Positions 37,015-46,660 are shown, counted from the first letter of the stretch. The stretch is 64,000 nucleotides of DNA from Lentzea californiensis (GCF_024648825.1 NZ_JANBBE010000001.1:1674001-1738000); one strand, 5' to 3'. Notes: generated by a model from the letters alone, not told the origin. Translations and numbers: made by a program.

Positions 37015-37617
37015 TCAGCTTTCCTCGGTGGCCTCAGCCGCCGGAGCAGCCTCGTCACCCTCGAGCTGCGCCGCGGACGGCGCCTCGTTCACGGCGACGA
37101 CGAGAGCGTCGGCGTCGGTGATCAGCACGGCACCGGCCGGCAGGGTCAGGTCGCTGGCGTGGATCTGCGTGCCCGCGGTGACACCGGCGATCGACAGCTC
37201 GATCTGGTCCGGGATGTTCATGGCGTCGGACTCGATCTGGATCGTGCTGAGGTCCTGCGTCAGCAGCGTGCCCGAAGCGGGCTCGCCCGAGATGACCAGC
37301 GGCACCTCGACGGTGACCTTCTCGCCGCGCTTCACGAGCAGCAGGTCGACGTGCTCGATGTAGTTCTTGATCGGGTGCGTGGTGACGGTCTTGGTGAGCG
37401 CCAGCTCAGCCGCGCCGTCAAGGGCGAGGGTGAGGACAGCGTTCTGGCCGTGCTCACGGACGACACGGGCGAACTCGAGCGCCGGCAGGGCCAGGTGCTT
37501 CGGGTCGGAACCGTGGCCGTAGAGCACCGCGGGGATCTTGCCGGCGCGACGGGTACGGCGGGCGGCGCCCTTGCCGAATTCAGTGCGCTGCTCAGCGGCG
37601 AGACGGACCTCGGACAC
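37015..37617 (-). CDS. rplY: Ribosomal protein bL25 (Ctc form)
   Basis: The 200-residue protein has the L25 5S-RNA-binding domain (about 3-95: RTEFGKGAARRTRRAGKIPAVLYG, NYIEHVDLLLVKRGEKV) and the C-terminal TL5/Ctc beta domain, plus an acidic Ala/Glu tail. It binds 5S rRNA in the central protuberance. GTG 37617 has AAGGAG 9 nt upstream; a longer frame to 37713 is rejected. rplY-pth proximity is conserved in bacteria. Confidence 0.95.
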   Translation of the reverse strand: MSEVRLAAEQRTEFGKGAARRTRRAGKIPAVLYGHGSDPKHLALPALEFARVVREHGQNAVLTLALDGAAELALTKTVTTHPIKNYIEHVDLLLVKRGEKVTVEVPLVISGEPASGTLLTQDLSTIQIESDAMNIPDQIELSIAGVTAGTQIHASDLTLPAGAVLITDADALVVAVNEAPSAAQLEGDEAAPAAEATEES

Positions 37618-37876
37618 GGTGGGGTACTCCTTACAAGTCTGGCCTTGTACGTCGGGGCGGTGCACAAGTATCAGCGGATCAGCTAGGGGGTGGCCAGCGG
37701 TGGCGAGCAGCACACGGATGACTTCAACACGCGCGGCATCGAGCCACCGCGTCGATCACGTTGAGCTGGAAAGCTCGCCCTCGCCGAGGCAACCCGACCA
37801 GTGTAGGTGAGTGGGCGGGGTGGGTGTTAATCGGGGTGGCTTGTTGGGGCGGTTCGCGACCCTGTGGGTGGTCGCC

Positions 37877-38060
37877 TTGCGGGCGGCGGGCTTGCGGTTG
37901 CGTGCTTCCCCTGGGGCTCTGCCCCAGACCCCGGCAATCTGATCAGGGGGTCCACGCCACGGGCGGGTTGATGGCACGCCTGTTGCGTTGGGCGGCTGCC
38001 TGTTGCGTTGAGAGTGCGTTTGGCCCGCGTGGAAGGACGGCTCGCCTTCGGCTTCGCGGA
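37877..38060. repeat. Dispersed intergenic repeat, copy A
   Basis: This 184-bp block contains a GGGGCTCTGCCCC palindrome followed by AGACCCC, CAATCTGATCA, GGGTTGATGGCACGCCTGTT and a tail AAGGACGGCTCGCCT. The same order occurs at 56783-56980. It fills most of the 500-bp gap between rplY and prs, where mycobacteria carry lpqT; no gene is visible in the gap. Confidence 0.7.
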
Positions 38061-38117
38061 AAGCAAAGGGCCTCCCGCGTCCTGTGGACTGCGGGAGGCC
38101 CCATCGGGCTTGCTGGG

Positions 38118-39101
38118 TCAGGCGTTGCCGTCGAACAGCGACGTGACGGAGCCGTCCTCGAACACTTCCTGGATCACTCGTGCCAGCAGTGGCGCGATGG
38201 ACAGGACTGTCATGTTCGGGAAGCGCTTCTCCGCTGGGATCGGCAGCGTGTCGGTGAACACGACCTCGCGGGCGCCCGAGTCCTGCAGGCGCTGGGTTGC
38301 GGGGCCGGAGAGGATGCCGTGCGTGGCGGCGATGACCACGTCGGAGGCGCCCTCGTTGAGGAGCTGCTTCACCGCGCCCGCGATGGTGCCGCCGGTGTCG
38401 ACCATGTCGTCGATCACGATGCAGAGGCGGCCCTCCACCTTGCCCACCACTCGGTTCGAGACGACCTCGTTCGGGCGGAGGGGGTCTCGGGTCTTGTGGA
38501 TGAACGCGATCGGGGTGCCGCCCAGGGTGTCCGCCCACTTCTCGGCCAGCTTGGTGCGGCCCGAGTCGGGGGAGACGACGGTGATCTCGTGGCCCGCGTA
38601 CTTGCCGCGGATGTGGTCCGCCAGCAGCGGCATGGCCCACAGGTGGTCCACCGGGCCGTCGAAGAAGCCCTGGATCTGGGCCGTGTGCAGGTCGACCGAG
38701 ACGAGGCGGTCTGCGCCCGCGGTCTTGAACAGGTCTGCCACCAGGCGGGCGGAGATGGGCTCGCGGCCTCGGTGCTTCTTGTCCTGGCGGCTGTACGGGT
38801 AGAACGGCATGATCACGGTGATGCGCTTGGCGGAGGCCCGCTTCAGGGCGTCGACCATGATCAGCTGTTCCATCAGCCACTGGTTGATGGGCGCGGTGTG
38901 CGACTGGATGACGAAGGCGTCACAGCCTCGGACGGACTCCTCGAAGCGGACGAAGATCTCGCCGTTCGCGAAGTCGTAGGCCGACTGAGGAGTCACCGTG
39001 ACGTTGAGGTGCTTCGAGACCTCTTCCGTCAACTCCGGGTAGGCACGCCCGCCGAAGAGCATCAGGTTCTTCTTCGGTGTGCCGGGCATCTGCGGGTTCA
39101 C
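38118..39101 (-). CDS. prs: Ribose-phosphate pyrophosphokinase
   Basis: The 327-residue enzyme has MPFYPYSRQDKKHRGREPISA, the DLHTAQIQGFF metal-binding segment, VVSPDSGRTKLAEKWAD and the PRPP loop VIDDMVDTGGTIAGA. It makes PRPP from ribose-5-phosphate and ATP for nucleotides, His, Trp and decaprenylphosphoryl-arabinose precursors. The GTG start is 2 nt after the glmU stop, a conserved actinobacterial pair. Confidence 0.97.
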   Translation of the reverse strand: MNPQMPGTPKKNLMLFGGRAYPELTEEVSKHLNVTVTPQSAYDFANGEIFVRFEESVRGCDAFVIQSHTAPINQWLMEQLIMVDALKRASAKRITVIMPFYPYSRQDKKHRGREPISARLVADLFKTAGADRLVSVDLHTAQIQGFFDGPVDHLWAMPLLADHIRGKYAGHEITVVSPDSGRTKLAEKWADTLGGTPIAFIHKTRDPLRPNEVVSNRVVGKVEGRLCIVIDDMVDTGGTIAGAVKQLLNEGASDVVIAATHGILSGPATQRLQDSGAREVVFTDTLPIPAEKRFPNMTVLSIAPLLARVIQEVFEDGSVTSLFDGNA

Positions 39102-39103
39102 GG

Positions 39104-40576
39104 TCAGCGACCCTCCTCTGTGTTCTCGTCGGCATTCTGCTTCGCCAGGGCCTCGGCTGCCGCCTGAGCGGCCGCCGTGCCTTCACGACGGCTGAGGACC
39201 CAGCCTTCGAGGTTGCGCTGCGGGCCTCCGGACACGGCGAGCGCGCCCGGTGGGACGTTGCGGCGCAGGACGGTGCCCGCGCCGGTGTACGCGCCGTCGC
39301 CCACGGTCACCGGTGCTACGAACATGTTGTCCGAGCCGGTGCGGCAATGGGATCCGACGATCGTGCGGTGCTTGTTCACGCCGTCGTAGTTGACGGTCAC
39401 CGAGGCCGCACCGATGTTGCTGTGGTCGCCGATCGTGGCGTCGCCGATGTAGGACAGGTGGGGGACCTTCGAACCGTCGCCGATCTGCGAGTTCTTCGTC
39501 TCGACGAACGTGCCGATCTTGCCCTTCACGCCCAGGGAGGTGCCGGGGCGGAGGTAGGCGAACGGGCCGACGGACGCGCCGTCGCCGATCACCGAGTCGC
39601 TGCCGTGGGTCCGAATCACCGAGGCGCCCTCGCCGACGGTCACGCCGGACAGCGTCGTGTCGGGGCCGACGGTCGCCCGGGCTCCGATCACCGTGCCCGC
39701 GCGGAGCTGCACGTTCGGCTCGATCAGGGCGTCCTGGCCCACCTGCACGCCCGCGTCCACCCACACCGAGGCCGGGTCGACGACGGTCACGCCGCCGCGC
39801 ATCAGGCCCTCGACGATGCGGCGGTTCATCTCGGTGCCGACGGCCGCGAGCTGCACGCGGTCGTTGATGCCCTCGACCAGCCACGGGTCGGACGCGATCA
39901 GCGCGCCCACTCGCTTGCCGTCGCCGCGGGCGATGCCCAGGACGTCGGTCAGGTAGAGCTCGCCCTGCGCGTTGTCGGTGGACAGTCGCGAGAGGCCGTC
40001 GCGCAGCACCGCCGCGTCGAACGCGTAGACGCCGGAGTTGATCTCGTTGATCAGCTTCTCGGCGTGGTCGGCGTCCTTCTGCTCGACGATCCGCTGCACG
40101 GTGCCGTCCGCGTCGCGGACGATCCGGCCGTACCCGGTGGGGCTCTCCACCACGGCCGTCAGGACGGTGACCGCGTTGCCGGCGGACCGGTGCTCCGCGA
40201 GCAGCGCGGTGAACGTCCGGGTGTCGAGCAGCGGCACGTCGCCGTAGCTGACGATCACCGTGCCGGCCAGGTCGTGCGGCAGCTCGGCCAGGCCGCACGA
40301 GACGGCGTGACCGGTGCCCTTCTGCTCGGCCTGCACCGCGACGGTGACCTTGCGGCCCAGCGTCCCGGCCAGGGTCTCCAGATGCTCGGTGACGGCTTCA
40401 CGGCCGTGACCGACGACGACGGCCAGGTGGTCGGGGTCTGTGCCGGCCGCCGCGCGCACCGCGTGTTCGACGAGTGAGCGACCGGCGATCCGATGCAGCA
40501 CCTTGGGCGTGGACGACCGCATGCGGGTGCCTTCCCCGGCGGCGAGCACGACCGTGCTGACAGGGCCCTCGAGCAT
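39104..40576 (-). CDS. glmU: Bifunctional GlcNAc-1-P uridyltransferase / GlcN-1-P acetyltransferase
   Basis: The 490-residue enzyme has an N-terminal nucleotidyltransferase ([29 protein letters not shown]) and a C-terminal left-handed beta helix (hexapeptide repeats from about 260) with the acetyltransferase motif [15 protein letters not shown] and [10 protein letters not shown]. It makes UDP-GlcNAc for peptidoglycan. ATG 40576 follows AGGGAGAG; TTG 40579 is also possible. The C-terminal 40 residues after the helix are Ala/Glu-rich, as in mycobacterial GlmU. Confidence 0.97.
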   Translation of the reverse strand: MLEGPVSTVVLAAGEGTRMRSSTPKVLHRIAGRSLVEHAVRAAAGTDPDHLAVVVGHGREAVTEHLETLAGTLGRKVTVAVQAEQKGTGHAVSCGLAELPHDLAGTVIVSYGDVPLLDTRTFTALLAEHRSAGNAVTVLTAVVESPTGYGRIVRDADGTVQRIVEQKDADHAEKLINEINSGVYAFDAAVLRDGLSRLSTDNAQGELYLTDVLGIARGDGKRVGALIASDPWLVEGINDRVQLAAVGTEMNRRIVEGLMRGGVTVVDPASVWVDAGVQVGQDALIEPNVQLRAGTVIGARATVGPDTTLSGVTVGEGASVIRTHGSDSVIGDGASVGPFAYLRPGTSLGVKGKIGTFVETKNSQIGDGSKVPHLSYIGDATIGDHSNIGAASVTVNYDGVNKHRTIVGSHCRTGSDNMFVAPVTVGDGAYTGAGTVLRRNVPPGALAVSGGPQRNLEGWVLSRREGTAAAQAAAEALAKQNADENTEEGR

Positions 40577-40622
40577 CAATGCTCTCCCTAACAGGCTGGG
40601 TGTTTCGAAGTCCGCGACCAGC

Positions 40623-42320
40623 CTAGGCCTCCGCGGACGGCTCCCCCGCCACCGCCGCTACCTGGCAGCCACCTTGGCGCTTCGCCACGTACATCGCCGA
40701 GTCAGCCCTCGACAGGGCCTGGTTGGCGGATTCGCGGGGGCGCAGCGAGATGACGCCGACCGACAGCGTCACGCCCCGGGAGAGGTCGATTGGCAAGCCT
40801 GCCACCGCATCCACGGCCCGGCCGAGTGCTGCTTCGGCGGCGTGCAGAGGGGCCCCCGGCAGCAGCACGACGAACTCGTCGCCGCCGTAGCGGGCCACCA
40901 TGTCGTCACCCCGCAGGGCCTGCCGGAGTGTGCTGGCAATCACCCGGAGAACATCATCACCGTCGGCATGCGAATGGCGGTCGTTCACGCCCTTGAACCC
41001 GTCGAGGTCGACCAGTGCGATCGAGAACGGGTCGACCTGACCGGCGATGAGTTCGCCCATCTTGTCGTCGAGCGCGCGGCGGTTCGGCAGGCCGGTCAAC
41101 GGGTCCTGCAACGCCTGCTGCGCGATCTGGCCGTGCGCGCGCGTCAGCCTTTCGTGTTCGCGGCGCGTCTGCAGTGTGGCCACGCGGGACTCCCGCATCT
41201 GCCACAGCTCCAGCTCCAGGGCCGCGTTGTAGGCCTGCAGCGCGGACGTCGTGTGCGGCCCGCACATGTGCGCGTACTCGCGCTCCAGCGACAGCACCAG
41301 CGACGGTTCCGACGTGTCGTGCTCCATCTGCGTGCGCGTGTCGTCGAGGACCTTGAGCGCGTCGTCCAGCCGGTTCGCCTCGACGAGGCATCGTGCCAGT
41401 GCGATCGCGACGATGATCAGTTCTCGCGCGTACATCGACAGGCCGCGCAACGACCAGAGCCGGTCGAGGTGGCTTTCCCTGGGGTTCGTCAGCGCGTGGG
41501 CGGCACCGAGGATCGGCACCTGCTCGGCGGCGTCGAGGTCGCGCCGGCCGGGGTGCAGCGACTGCCGGAACGGCACCTCGGCGGCCTCGGCGAGCCCGGA
41601 GGCGACCTTGAACTGCTCGTGCGCGGCGTCGTGCAGGTTCACCCGTTCGAGGCGCAGGCCCCAGCCGATGCGCAGCCGGGCGCGGTTGACCAGGTGGACG
41701 TAGATCTGGTGCGGCTGGCCGCTCTCGCGCAACGCGTTGTTGGCGCCCGCCAGCACGTCGTCGGCCATCTCGTAGACGCCGAGCTGGGTCAGCACGAGCG
41801 CGATGTCCTGCAGCGTCGTGGCGAGCAGCTGGTCCCAGATCCGCTTGTCGAAGACCGGGTCGACCTCGGGTTCCTCGTCGAGCATCATCGCCAGCGCCGA
41901 CGCGATCTCGGTCAGCGCCTTGTCCTCGGCGTTGCCCAGCAGGAACCGGCGTCCGCGCAACGCTCGCGCGTCCGCCTCCAGCACGATCAGGCCGTGGCGG
42001 CGGCAGTGGGCGAGCATCTCGTCGAGCTGCGGGTCGGACATGTCGACGAGGCCGGGCGTGACCAGCCTGACCACGGCCGCGGCTCTGAGCAGCTGCGCGA
42101 CGATGCGGGGCTCTCCGCGACCCTGCGCCTCGGCGAGGATGCGGTCGATCTCGGTCGCCGCGTCCAGTTGCGCGGCGAGGTGGCTGCTCTGGGCCACGGC
42201 GACCAGTTCGGACGCGCGACCGACCAGCCACGCGTCGGACATCTCGTGATGGCGGTGGCCCACGTTGCCCTGCTCGTCGACCGTTTCCTCGGGCAGCTTC
42301 GCACCTCCCAAAGACCACAC
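40623..42320 (-). CDS. Diguanylate cyclase with helical TPR-like sensor region
   Basis: The 565-residue soluble protein has about 380 residues of alpha-helical, TPR-like repeats and a short coiled coil ([20 protein letters not shown]), then a GGDEF domain (about 405-560) with [13 protein letters not shown], the active site [14 protein letters not shown] (479-483) and an intact RxxD inhibitory site (RGDD, 470-473). It should make c-di-GMP with product inhibition. The start is unclear: GTG 42320 lies 14 nt after tRNA-Gln; GGGAGGTG near 42309 would serve a CTG at 42296; ATG 42242 is a later option. Confidence 0.9.
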   Translation of the reverse strand: MWSLGGAKLPEETVDEQGNVGHRHHEMSDAWLVGRASELVAVAQSSHLAAQLDAATEIDRILAEAQGRGEPRIVAQLLRAAAVVRLVTPGLVDMSDPQLDEMLAHCRRHGLIVLEADARALRGRRFLLGNAEDKALTEIASALAMMLDEEPEVDPVFDKRIWDQLLATTLQDIALVLTQLGVYEMADDVLAGANNALRESGQPHQIYVHLVNRARLRIGWGLRLERVNLHDAAHEQFKVASGLAEAAEVPFRQSLHPGRRDLDAAEQVPILGAAHALTNPRESHLDRLWSLRGLSMYARELIIVAIALARCLVEANRLDDALKVLDDTRTQMEHDTSEPSLVLSLEREYAHMCGPHTTSALQAYNAALELELWQMRESRVATLQTRREHERLTRAHGQIAQQALQDPLTGLPNRRALDDKMGELIAGQVDPFSIALVDLDGFKGVNDRHSHADGDDVLRVIASTLRQALRGDDMVARYGGDEFVVLLPGAPLHAAEAALGRAVDAVAGLPIDLSRGVTLSVGVISLRPRESANQALSRADSAMYVAKRQGGCQVAAVAGEPSAEA

Positions 42321-42334
42321 TGACTCGTGCCCAG

Positions 42335-42405
42335 CTCCGCCACCAGGATTCGAACCTGGACCATCTGAACCAAAATCAGAGGTGCTGCCTTTACACCATG
42401 GCGGA
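42335..42405 (-). tRNA. tRNA-Gln(TTG)
   Basis: Read on the minus strand, a 71-nt cloverleaf is complete: acceptor TCCGCCA pairing with TGGCGGA, discriminator G, D arm around TGGTGTAAAGGCAGCA, anticodon stem TCTGA/TCAGA with loop TTTTGGT (anticodon TTG) and T arm CCAGGTTCGAATCCTGG. No CCA is encoded. It is transcribed toward the GGDEF gene. A glutamine tRNA near glmU is also found in mycobacteria. Confidence 0.96.
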
Positions 42406-42493
42406 ATGAGCGAACTCGCGTCCGCTCAGGGCACATGTTGTCACGAGTGGTCCGCTTCTTGTCCAACCACCACTCGCACGGCTCAGTTCAAGA

Positions 42494-43633
42494 TCACGGC
42501 TTGGCGCCGATTGACCTGGTCAGGAAGTCACCGAGCGCGGTGCGATACGTGTCCGTCGCCACATTCCACCCCGACGTGTGATCGGCGCCGGGGATCTCCA
42601 CGTACTGCAGCGGCCACCCGAGCCCGTTCGCCGCGGTGGCGAGGTCACGCGACGACTGGGCGGGCACCGTGCCGTCCGCCGAGCCGTGCACGAGCAGCGT
42701 CGGCGGCTTGAGCGCGGGCGGGGTGCGGACCAGGTCGAATCGGTCGAAGTCGATGTCCGCGCGCCAGCCGGACACGACCTCGGCCACCGGCGTGAGCCAC
42801 GTCGGCACGCCCCGGTTCTCCGCCTGCAGGTTCAGCGTCTGCGTCCAGTTCGTGACGGGGGAGTCGAGCACGACGCCGCTCACGGCCGCCGCGAGGCCGG
42901 ACCGGGCGAGCGTCTGGCCGACGATCGCGCCGCCCATCGACCAGCCGTAGAGCACGACCTTCTTCGCGCCCTTGGCCTGCGCGTACCTGATGGCGGCCTC
43001 GACGTCGTGCCACTCGGTGTCGCCGAGGTGGTAGAGGCCGTCCGGCGACTTCGGGACGCCGGGGTCGTTGCGGTAGGTGATCAGCAGGACGGGCAGCCCC
43101 GCGCCGTGCAACTGCGGAACCACCCGCAGCGCCTCCTCACGCGACGCGCCACGCCCGTGCACGGTGATGACCCACGTGTCCGGGTTCGACGCCGGGACGA
43201 ACCACGCGGGCATGTCGCCGAGTTCGCCCGGGATGGCGACGTCGCTGAAGACCAGGCCGAGCGACGTCTTCGGGTTGCCCTCGTAGACGTTGGTCTCCAT
43301 GCGCACCTTGGTGCCCTCGGGCGGTGCGGTGCCTTCCAGGAGAGGGCGTTCCACGCGGCCGTTCCTGGTCGACGCGATGTCGCCGACCTTCGCGGTGCCG
43401 CCGGGCCAGACGATGCCGAACGTGCCGCGCTGCAGCGTGAGCTTCGATTCGGCGAGCACGACGTTCTTGTCGTCGACGCCCAGTGCCGTCTCGGGGTGGC
43501 GCCGCGGCACCTCCTCCGGTTCGAGCAGCTCGCCGCTGTAGTACCACCCGACGCCGCCCAGAGCCGCTGTGACCAGCACGAGCAGGACGAGCAACGAGGT
43601 CGCGGTGATCCGGATGATCTTGCGTCTGGCCAT
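42494..43633 (-). CDS. Membrane-anchored alpha/beta hydrolase
   Basis: The 379-residue protein has one N-terminal membrane span (about 8-30) and an extracytoplasmic alpha/beta hydrolase domain with oxyanion region VHGRGASRE, nucleophile Ser in YGWSMGGA, acid Asp in HGSADGTVP and His in GADHTSGW. The upstream 100 residues form a beta-rich extra domain. It resembles BEM46/prolyl-oligopeptidase-type esterases; the substrate is unknown. Start is ATG 43633; the longer frame adds 14 unlikely residues. Confidence 0.87.
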   Translation of the reverse strand: MARRKIIRITATSLLVLLVLVTAALGGVGWYYSGELLEPEEVPRRHPETALGVDDKNVVLAESKLTLQRGTFGIVWPGGTAKVGDIASTRNGRVERPLLEGTAPPEGTKVRMETNVYEGNPKTSLGLVFSDVAIPGELGDMPAWFVPASNPDTWVITVHGRGASREEALRVVPQLHGAGLPVLLITYRNDPGVPKSPDGLYHLGDTEWHDVEAAIRYAQAKGAKKVVLYGWSMGGAIVGQTLARSGLAAAVSGVVLDSPVTNWTQTLNLQAENRGVPTWLTPVAEVVSGWRADIDFDRFDLVRTPPALKPPTLLVHGSADGTVPAQSSRDLATAANGLGWPLQYVEIPGADHTSGWNVATDTYRTALGDFLTRSIGAKP

Positions 43634-43742
43634 CGTTCGATGATGCCGGGTCGAGGTCTCGATTCCATGCGACACAACGTGCTGATCCTGAGAACTGCCC
43701 GTGATTTTCCACGCGGGGCGTGGCGACGGCGTGGGGACCTAA

Positions 43743-43773
43743 CCTACGCTTCCGTAACTTACGGTCGCGTAGG
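43743..43773. promoter_or_regulatory. 31-bp palindromic operator before the desaturase gene
   Basis: CCTACGC-TT-CCGTAA-C-TTACGG-TC-GCGTAGG is symmetrical about base 43758 except for the TT/TC pair. It lies 34-64 nt before ATG 43807. Its size and nested symmetry suit a TetR dimer pair; the TetR gene downstream of the desaturase is the obvious candidate. Confidence 0.7.
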
Positions 43774-43806
43774 TACGTCGGTCCCCTCACCCCTCAGAGG
43801 TTCTGG

Positions 43807-44748
43807 ATGACTTCGACCATGGACCGGGCCACCGGCCACGGCCCCAAACCCCTGCTCGGCAAGCGGCGCAACAACGCCGAACAGCTCGGCGTGTACGTGT
43901 TCGTCGTCGTTCCCCTCCTAGCGCTGCTGGCCGCTGTTCCCTTCGCGTGGGGCTGGGGCCTCGGCTGGGTCGACGTGGTGCTCTTCGTCGTCTTCTACTA
44001 CCTCTCCGGCCTCGGCGTGACGACCGGCTACCACCGCTACTTCACGCACGGCTCGTTCAAGGCCAGGCGTCCGCTGAAGATCGCGCTGGCGATCGCAGGC
44101 TCGATGGCGTTGCAGGGGCCCGTCCTCGACTGGGTGTCCGACCACCGCCGCCACCACGCCTTCTCCGACCGCGAGGGCGACCCGCACTCGCCGTGGCTGT
44201 TCGGCACCGGGCCCGCGGCGCTGGCCAAGGGCTTCTGGCACGCGCACATGGGCTGGCTTTTCCAGCGGAACAAGACCAACCACGAGCGCTTCGCGCCGGA
44301 CCTGCTGGCCGACGAGGACGTGGTGTGGGTGGACAGGCACTTCGTGCTGTGGACGTCGATCTCGCTGGCCGCGCCGGGCGTTCTCGGCGGCCTGGTCACG
44401 TGGTCGGTCTGGGGCGGCGTGACGGCGTTCTTCTGGGCCGGTCTGGTCCGCGTCGCGTTCCTGCACCACCTGACGTGGTCGGTGAACTCGGTGTGCCACA
44501 TGGTGGGCGACCGCCCGTTCGCCGCCCGCGACCGCTCGGCCAACGTCTGGGCGCTGGCGATCCTGAGCTTCGGCGAGTCGTGGCACAACCTGCACCACGC
44601 CGACCCGACCTCCGCGCGCCACGGCGTGCGGCGCGGCCAGATCGACATCTCGGCCCGCGTGATCTGGTTGTACGAGAAGCTCGGCTGGGCCACGCACGTC
44701 CGCTGGCCGAGTGAACAGCGGCTGGCCAGGATCACCGCGCAGAAGTGA
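43807..44748 (+). CDS. Membrane fatty acyl-CoA delta-9 desaturase
   Basis: The 313-residue protein has the three histidine boxes of stearoyl-CoA desaturases: HRYFTH, HRRHH and HNLHH, plus four hydrophobic stretches. These His residues hold the di-iron centre that inserts a double bond into acyl-CoA, controlling membrane fluidity. ATG 43807 follows AGAGG. A 31-bp palindrome lies in the promoter and a TetR gene follows after 18 nt, an arrangement suggesting lipid-responsive control. No cytochrome b5 domain is fused, so a separate reductase is needed. Confidence 0.95.
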   Translation: MTSTMDRATGHGPKPLLGKRRNNAEQLGVYVFVVVPLLALLAAVPFAWGWGLGWVDVVLFVVFYYLSGLGVTTGYHRYFTHGSFKARRPLKIALAIAGSMALQGPVLDWVSDHRRHHAFSDREGDPHSPWLFGTGPAALAKGFWHAHMGWLFQRNKTNHERFAPDLLADEDVVWVDRHFVLWTSISLAAPGVLGGLVTWSVWGGVTAFFWAGLVRVAFLHHLTWSVNSVCHMVGDRPFAARDRSANVWALAILSFGESWHNLHHADPTSARHGVRRGQIDISARVIWLYEKLGWATHVRWPSEQRLARITAQK

Positions 44749-44754
44749 CCTTTG

Positions 44755-44760
44755 TAGGCT
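44755..44760 (+). promoter_or_regulatory. -10 box for leaderless tetR mRNA
   Basis: TAGGCT lies 6 nt before ATG 44767. The regulator therefore may have its own promoter in addition to read-through from the desaturase. Confidence 0.5.
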
Positions 44761-44766
44761 GACTCG

Positions 44767-45381
44767 ATGGCCAGGGTCAGGATGACGGGCAAGGAACGCC
44801 GAGAGCAGCTCCTGGACGTCTCCCGTGCCCTGTTCGCCGAGAAGGGCTTCGACGCGACCTCGGTCGAGGAGATCGCGCACCGCGCCAGCGTGTCGAAGCC
44901 CGTCGTCTACGAGCACTTCGGCGGCAAGGAAGGCATCTACGCCGTCGTCGTGGACCGCGAGATGCAGCGCCTGATGGACCAGATCGTCGACGCGCTCGAC
45001 GTCGGCGCGCACCCGCGTGAGCTGCTCGAACAGGCCGCCTGCGCGTTGCTCGACTACATCGAGGGCTCGACCGACGGGTTCCGCATCCTGGTGCGCGACT
45101 CGCCCGTCGCGTCGTCCTCCGGCACGTTCTCCTCCCTGCTCAACGACATCGCGTCGCAGGTCGAGCACATCCTCGGGCTGCACTTCGCCAAGCAGGGCTA
45201 CGACCGCAAGCTCGCCGCGCTCTACGCGCAGGCGCTGGTCGGGATGGTCGCGCTGACCGGGCAGTGGTGGCTGGAGGCCCGCAAGCCCAAGAAGGACGAG
45301 GTCGCGGCGCACCTGGTGAACCTCGCGTGGAACGGGTTGTCGGCGATGGAGCACAAGCCCAAGCTGCGCAGCCGTTCGTGA
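44767..45381 (+). CDS. TetR-family transcriptional regulator
   Basis: The 204-residue protein has the TetR helix-turn-helix (about 8-55: REQLLDVSRALFAEKGFDATSVEEIAHRASVSKPVVYEHFGGKEGIY) and a helical ligand domain with LYAQALVGMVALTGQWWLE. Position after the desaturase gene and before the mfd region matches mycobacterial Rv1019. It probably binds the palindrome ahead of the desaturase gene and senses an acyl-CoA; that is inference from context. Confidence 0.93.
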   Translation: MARVRMTGKERREQLLDVSRALFAEKGFDATSVEEIAHRASVSKPVVYEHFGGKEGIYAVVVDREMQRLMDQIVDALDVGAHPRELLEQAACALLDYIEGSTDGFRILVRDSPVASSSGTFSSLLNDIASQVEHILGLHFAKQGYDRKLAALYAQALVGMVALTGQWWLEARKPKKDEVAAHLVNLAWNGLSAMEHKPKLRSRS

Positions 45382-45502
45382 GCTGTTGTTCTTAGTGCAT
45401 CTGCACGCATCACGGGTCCGGCGTTAGTGCAGGGCGCCTAATCCGCCTTCGACGGTGAAACGGTCCGGGTGCGCCCGAGCGATGGTTCCAGTGAAGCTCG
45501 GC

Positions 45503-45539
45503 GTCCGAGCCGTTCGTCGAGGGGTCGAACGGCTCGGAC
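45503..45539. terminator. Bidirectional terminator between tetR and the sugar dehydrogenase gene
   Basis: GTCCGAGCCGTTCG (45503-45516) pairs perfectly with 45526-45539 around a 9-nt loop. It lies 6 nt from the stop codon of the minus-strand gene and serves both converging units. Confidence 0.75.
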
Positions 45540-45544
45540 GGGCT

Positions 45545-46654
45545 TCACCCGGTTCCGGTGAGCCTGAGCAGCTTGTCGTCGGTGCCGTTCGACGTCGTGA
45601 GGTAGAGCGAGCCGTCCGGCGCGGTGCGGGCGGCGCGGAGGCGGCCGTACTTGTCGTTCAGCTCCTCGGGGACGCTCACGTCCTGCACCTTGCCGGCCTG
45701 GTCGAGCGTGAAGAGCATCAGCTTCGAGCCCTTCAGGGCGGTGATCGCGAGCTTTCCGTTCCAGAACGCCGCCTGGCAGATCGCCTCGGTCGGCGAGCCG
45801 GACGACCACACCGCCGGCACCGCGTCCGGGAACCGCTGCAGGTCGGTCATCGGCACGCTCTCGTCGTAGCCGCCCTTCGTGCCGCCCTCGGACGGGTCCC
45901 AGCCGTAGTTGGCGCCCTTCTTCAGCAGGTTGACCTCGTCGTCGACGCTCGGGCCGTGCTCGCTGGAGAACGCCTGCTCGCCGTCCGGCCGGAACACCAC
46001 GCCCTGCACGTTACGGTGGCCGTAGGTGTAGACGCGGCGCTCGTTGGCGTTCGCGGAGGTGACGAACGGGTTGCCGGCCGCGCCCTCGCCGGTCTCGGCG
46101 TCGATCCGCAGCACCTTGCCGCCGAGGCTCGTGCGGTCCTGCGGGTTGCGGGCCTGCGCGATGTCGCCGGTCGCGACGAACATCGAGCCGTCCGGGGCCA
46201 GTGTCGGCCGGCAGCCGGAGTGCCGCCCGCTGGAGTTCGACGGCATGCCGGTGAGCAGGTCCTTCGTCTTGGTCGCCTTCGTGCCGTCGAGGCGGAACGT
46301 CACCAGCCGCACGTCCCGGGACGTGTTGTAGCAAACGGTGAAGCGCTGGTCGTCGGGGTGGACCACCAGACCCATCAGGCCGCCCTCGCCGCGCGCCTGC
46401 AGGTCGGTCAGGTCGATGTCGACGGGCGTGACCTGGCCGCTCCTGACCAGCTTGACGCCGCCGGGTCGTTCGGTGACCAGCAGCGCACCGCCGGGCAGGA
46501 ACCCGATGTCCCAGCCGTGCTGGAAGCCGCCCGCGACCTCCTCGACCTTCAGGCCCTGCGGTGCCGGAGCCTTGGACGGCGCGTTGCCGCCCGGTTCCGG
46601 CGACGAGCACGCCGCGACGACCAGCACCAACCCAGCAGCAACGAGTGCGCGCAT
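45545..46654 (-). CDS. PQQ-type soluble sugar (sorbosone/glucose) dehydrogenase, lipoprotein
   Basis: The 369-residue protein has a lipoprotein signal with lipobox VAAC, then a six-bladed beta-propeller of the GSDH family: FLPGGALLVTERPGGVKLV, YGHRNVQGVVFRPDG, SEHGPSVDDEVNLLKKGANYGWDPSEGG. The HRN-Q-G and EHGP-x-x-DDE-N motifs are family marks for PQQ and calcium binding. It likely oxidises aldoses at the outer membrane face. No PQQ synthesis genes are nearby. A CATAGT box 6 nt before ATG 46654 suggests a leaderless mRNA. Confidence 0.9.
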   Translation of the reverse strand: MRALVAAGLVLVVAACSSPEPGGNAPSKAPAPQGLKVEEVAGGFQHGWDIGFLPGGALLVTERPGGVKLVRSGQVTPVDIDLTDLQARGEGGLMGLVVHPDDQRFTVCYNTSRDVRLVTFRLDGTKATKTKDLLTGMPSNSSGRHSGCRPTLAPDGSMFVATGDIAQARNPQDRTSLGGKVLRIDAETGEGAAGNPFVTSANANERRVYTYGHRNVQGVVFRPDGEQAFSSEHGPSVDDEVNLLKKGANYGWDPSEGGTKGGYDESVPMTDLQRFPDAVPAVWSSGSPTEAICQAAFWNGKLAITALKGSKLMLFTLDQAGKVQDVSVPEELNDKYGRLRAARTAPDGSLYLTTSNGTDDKLLRLTGTG

Positions 46655-46660
46655 GTCCCA

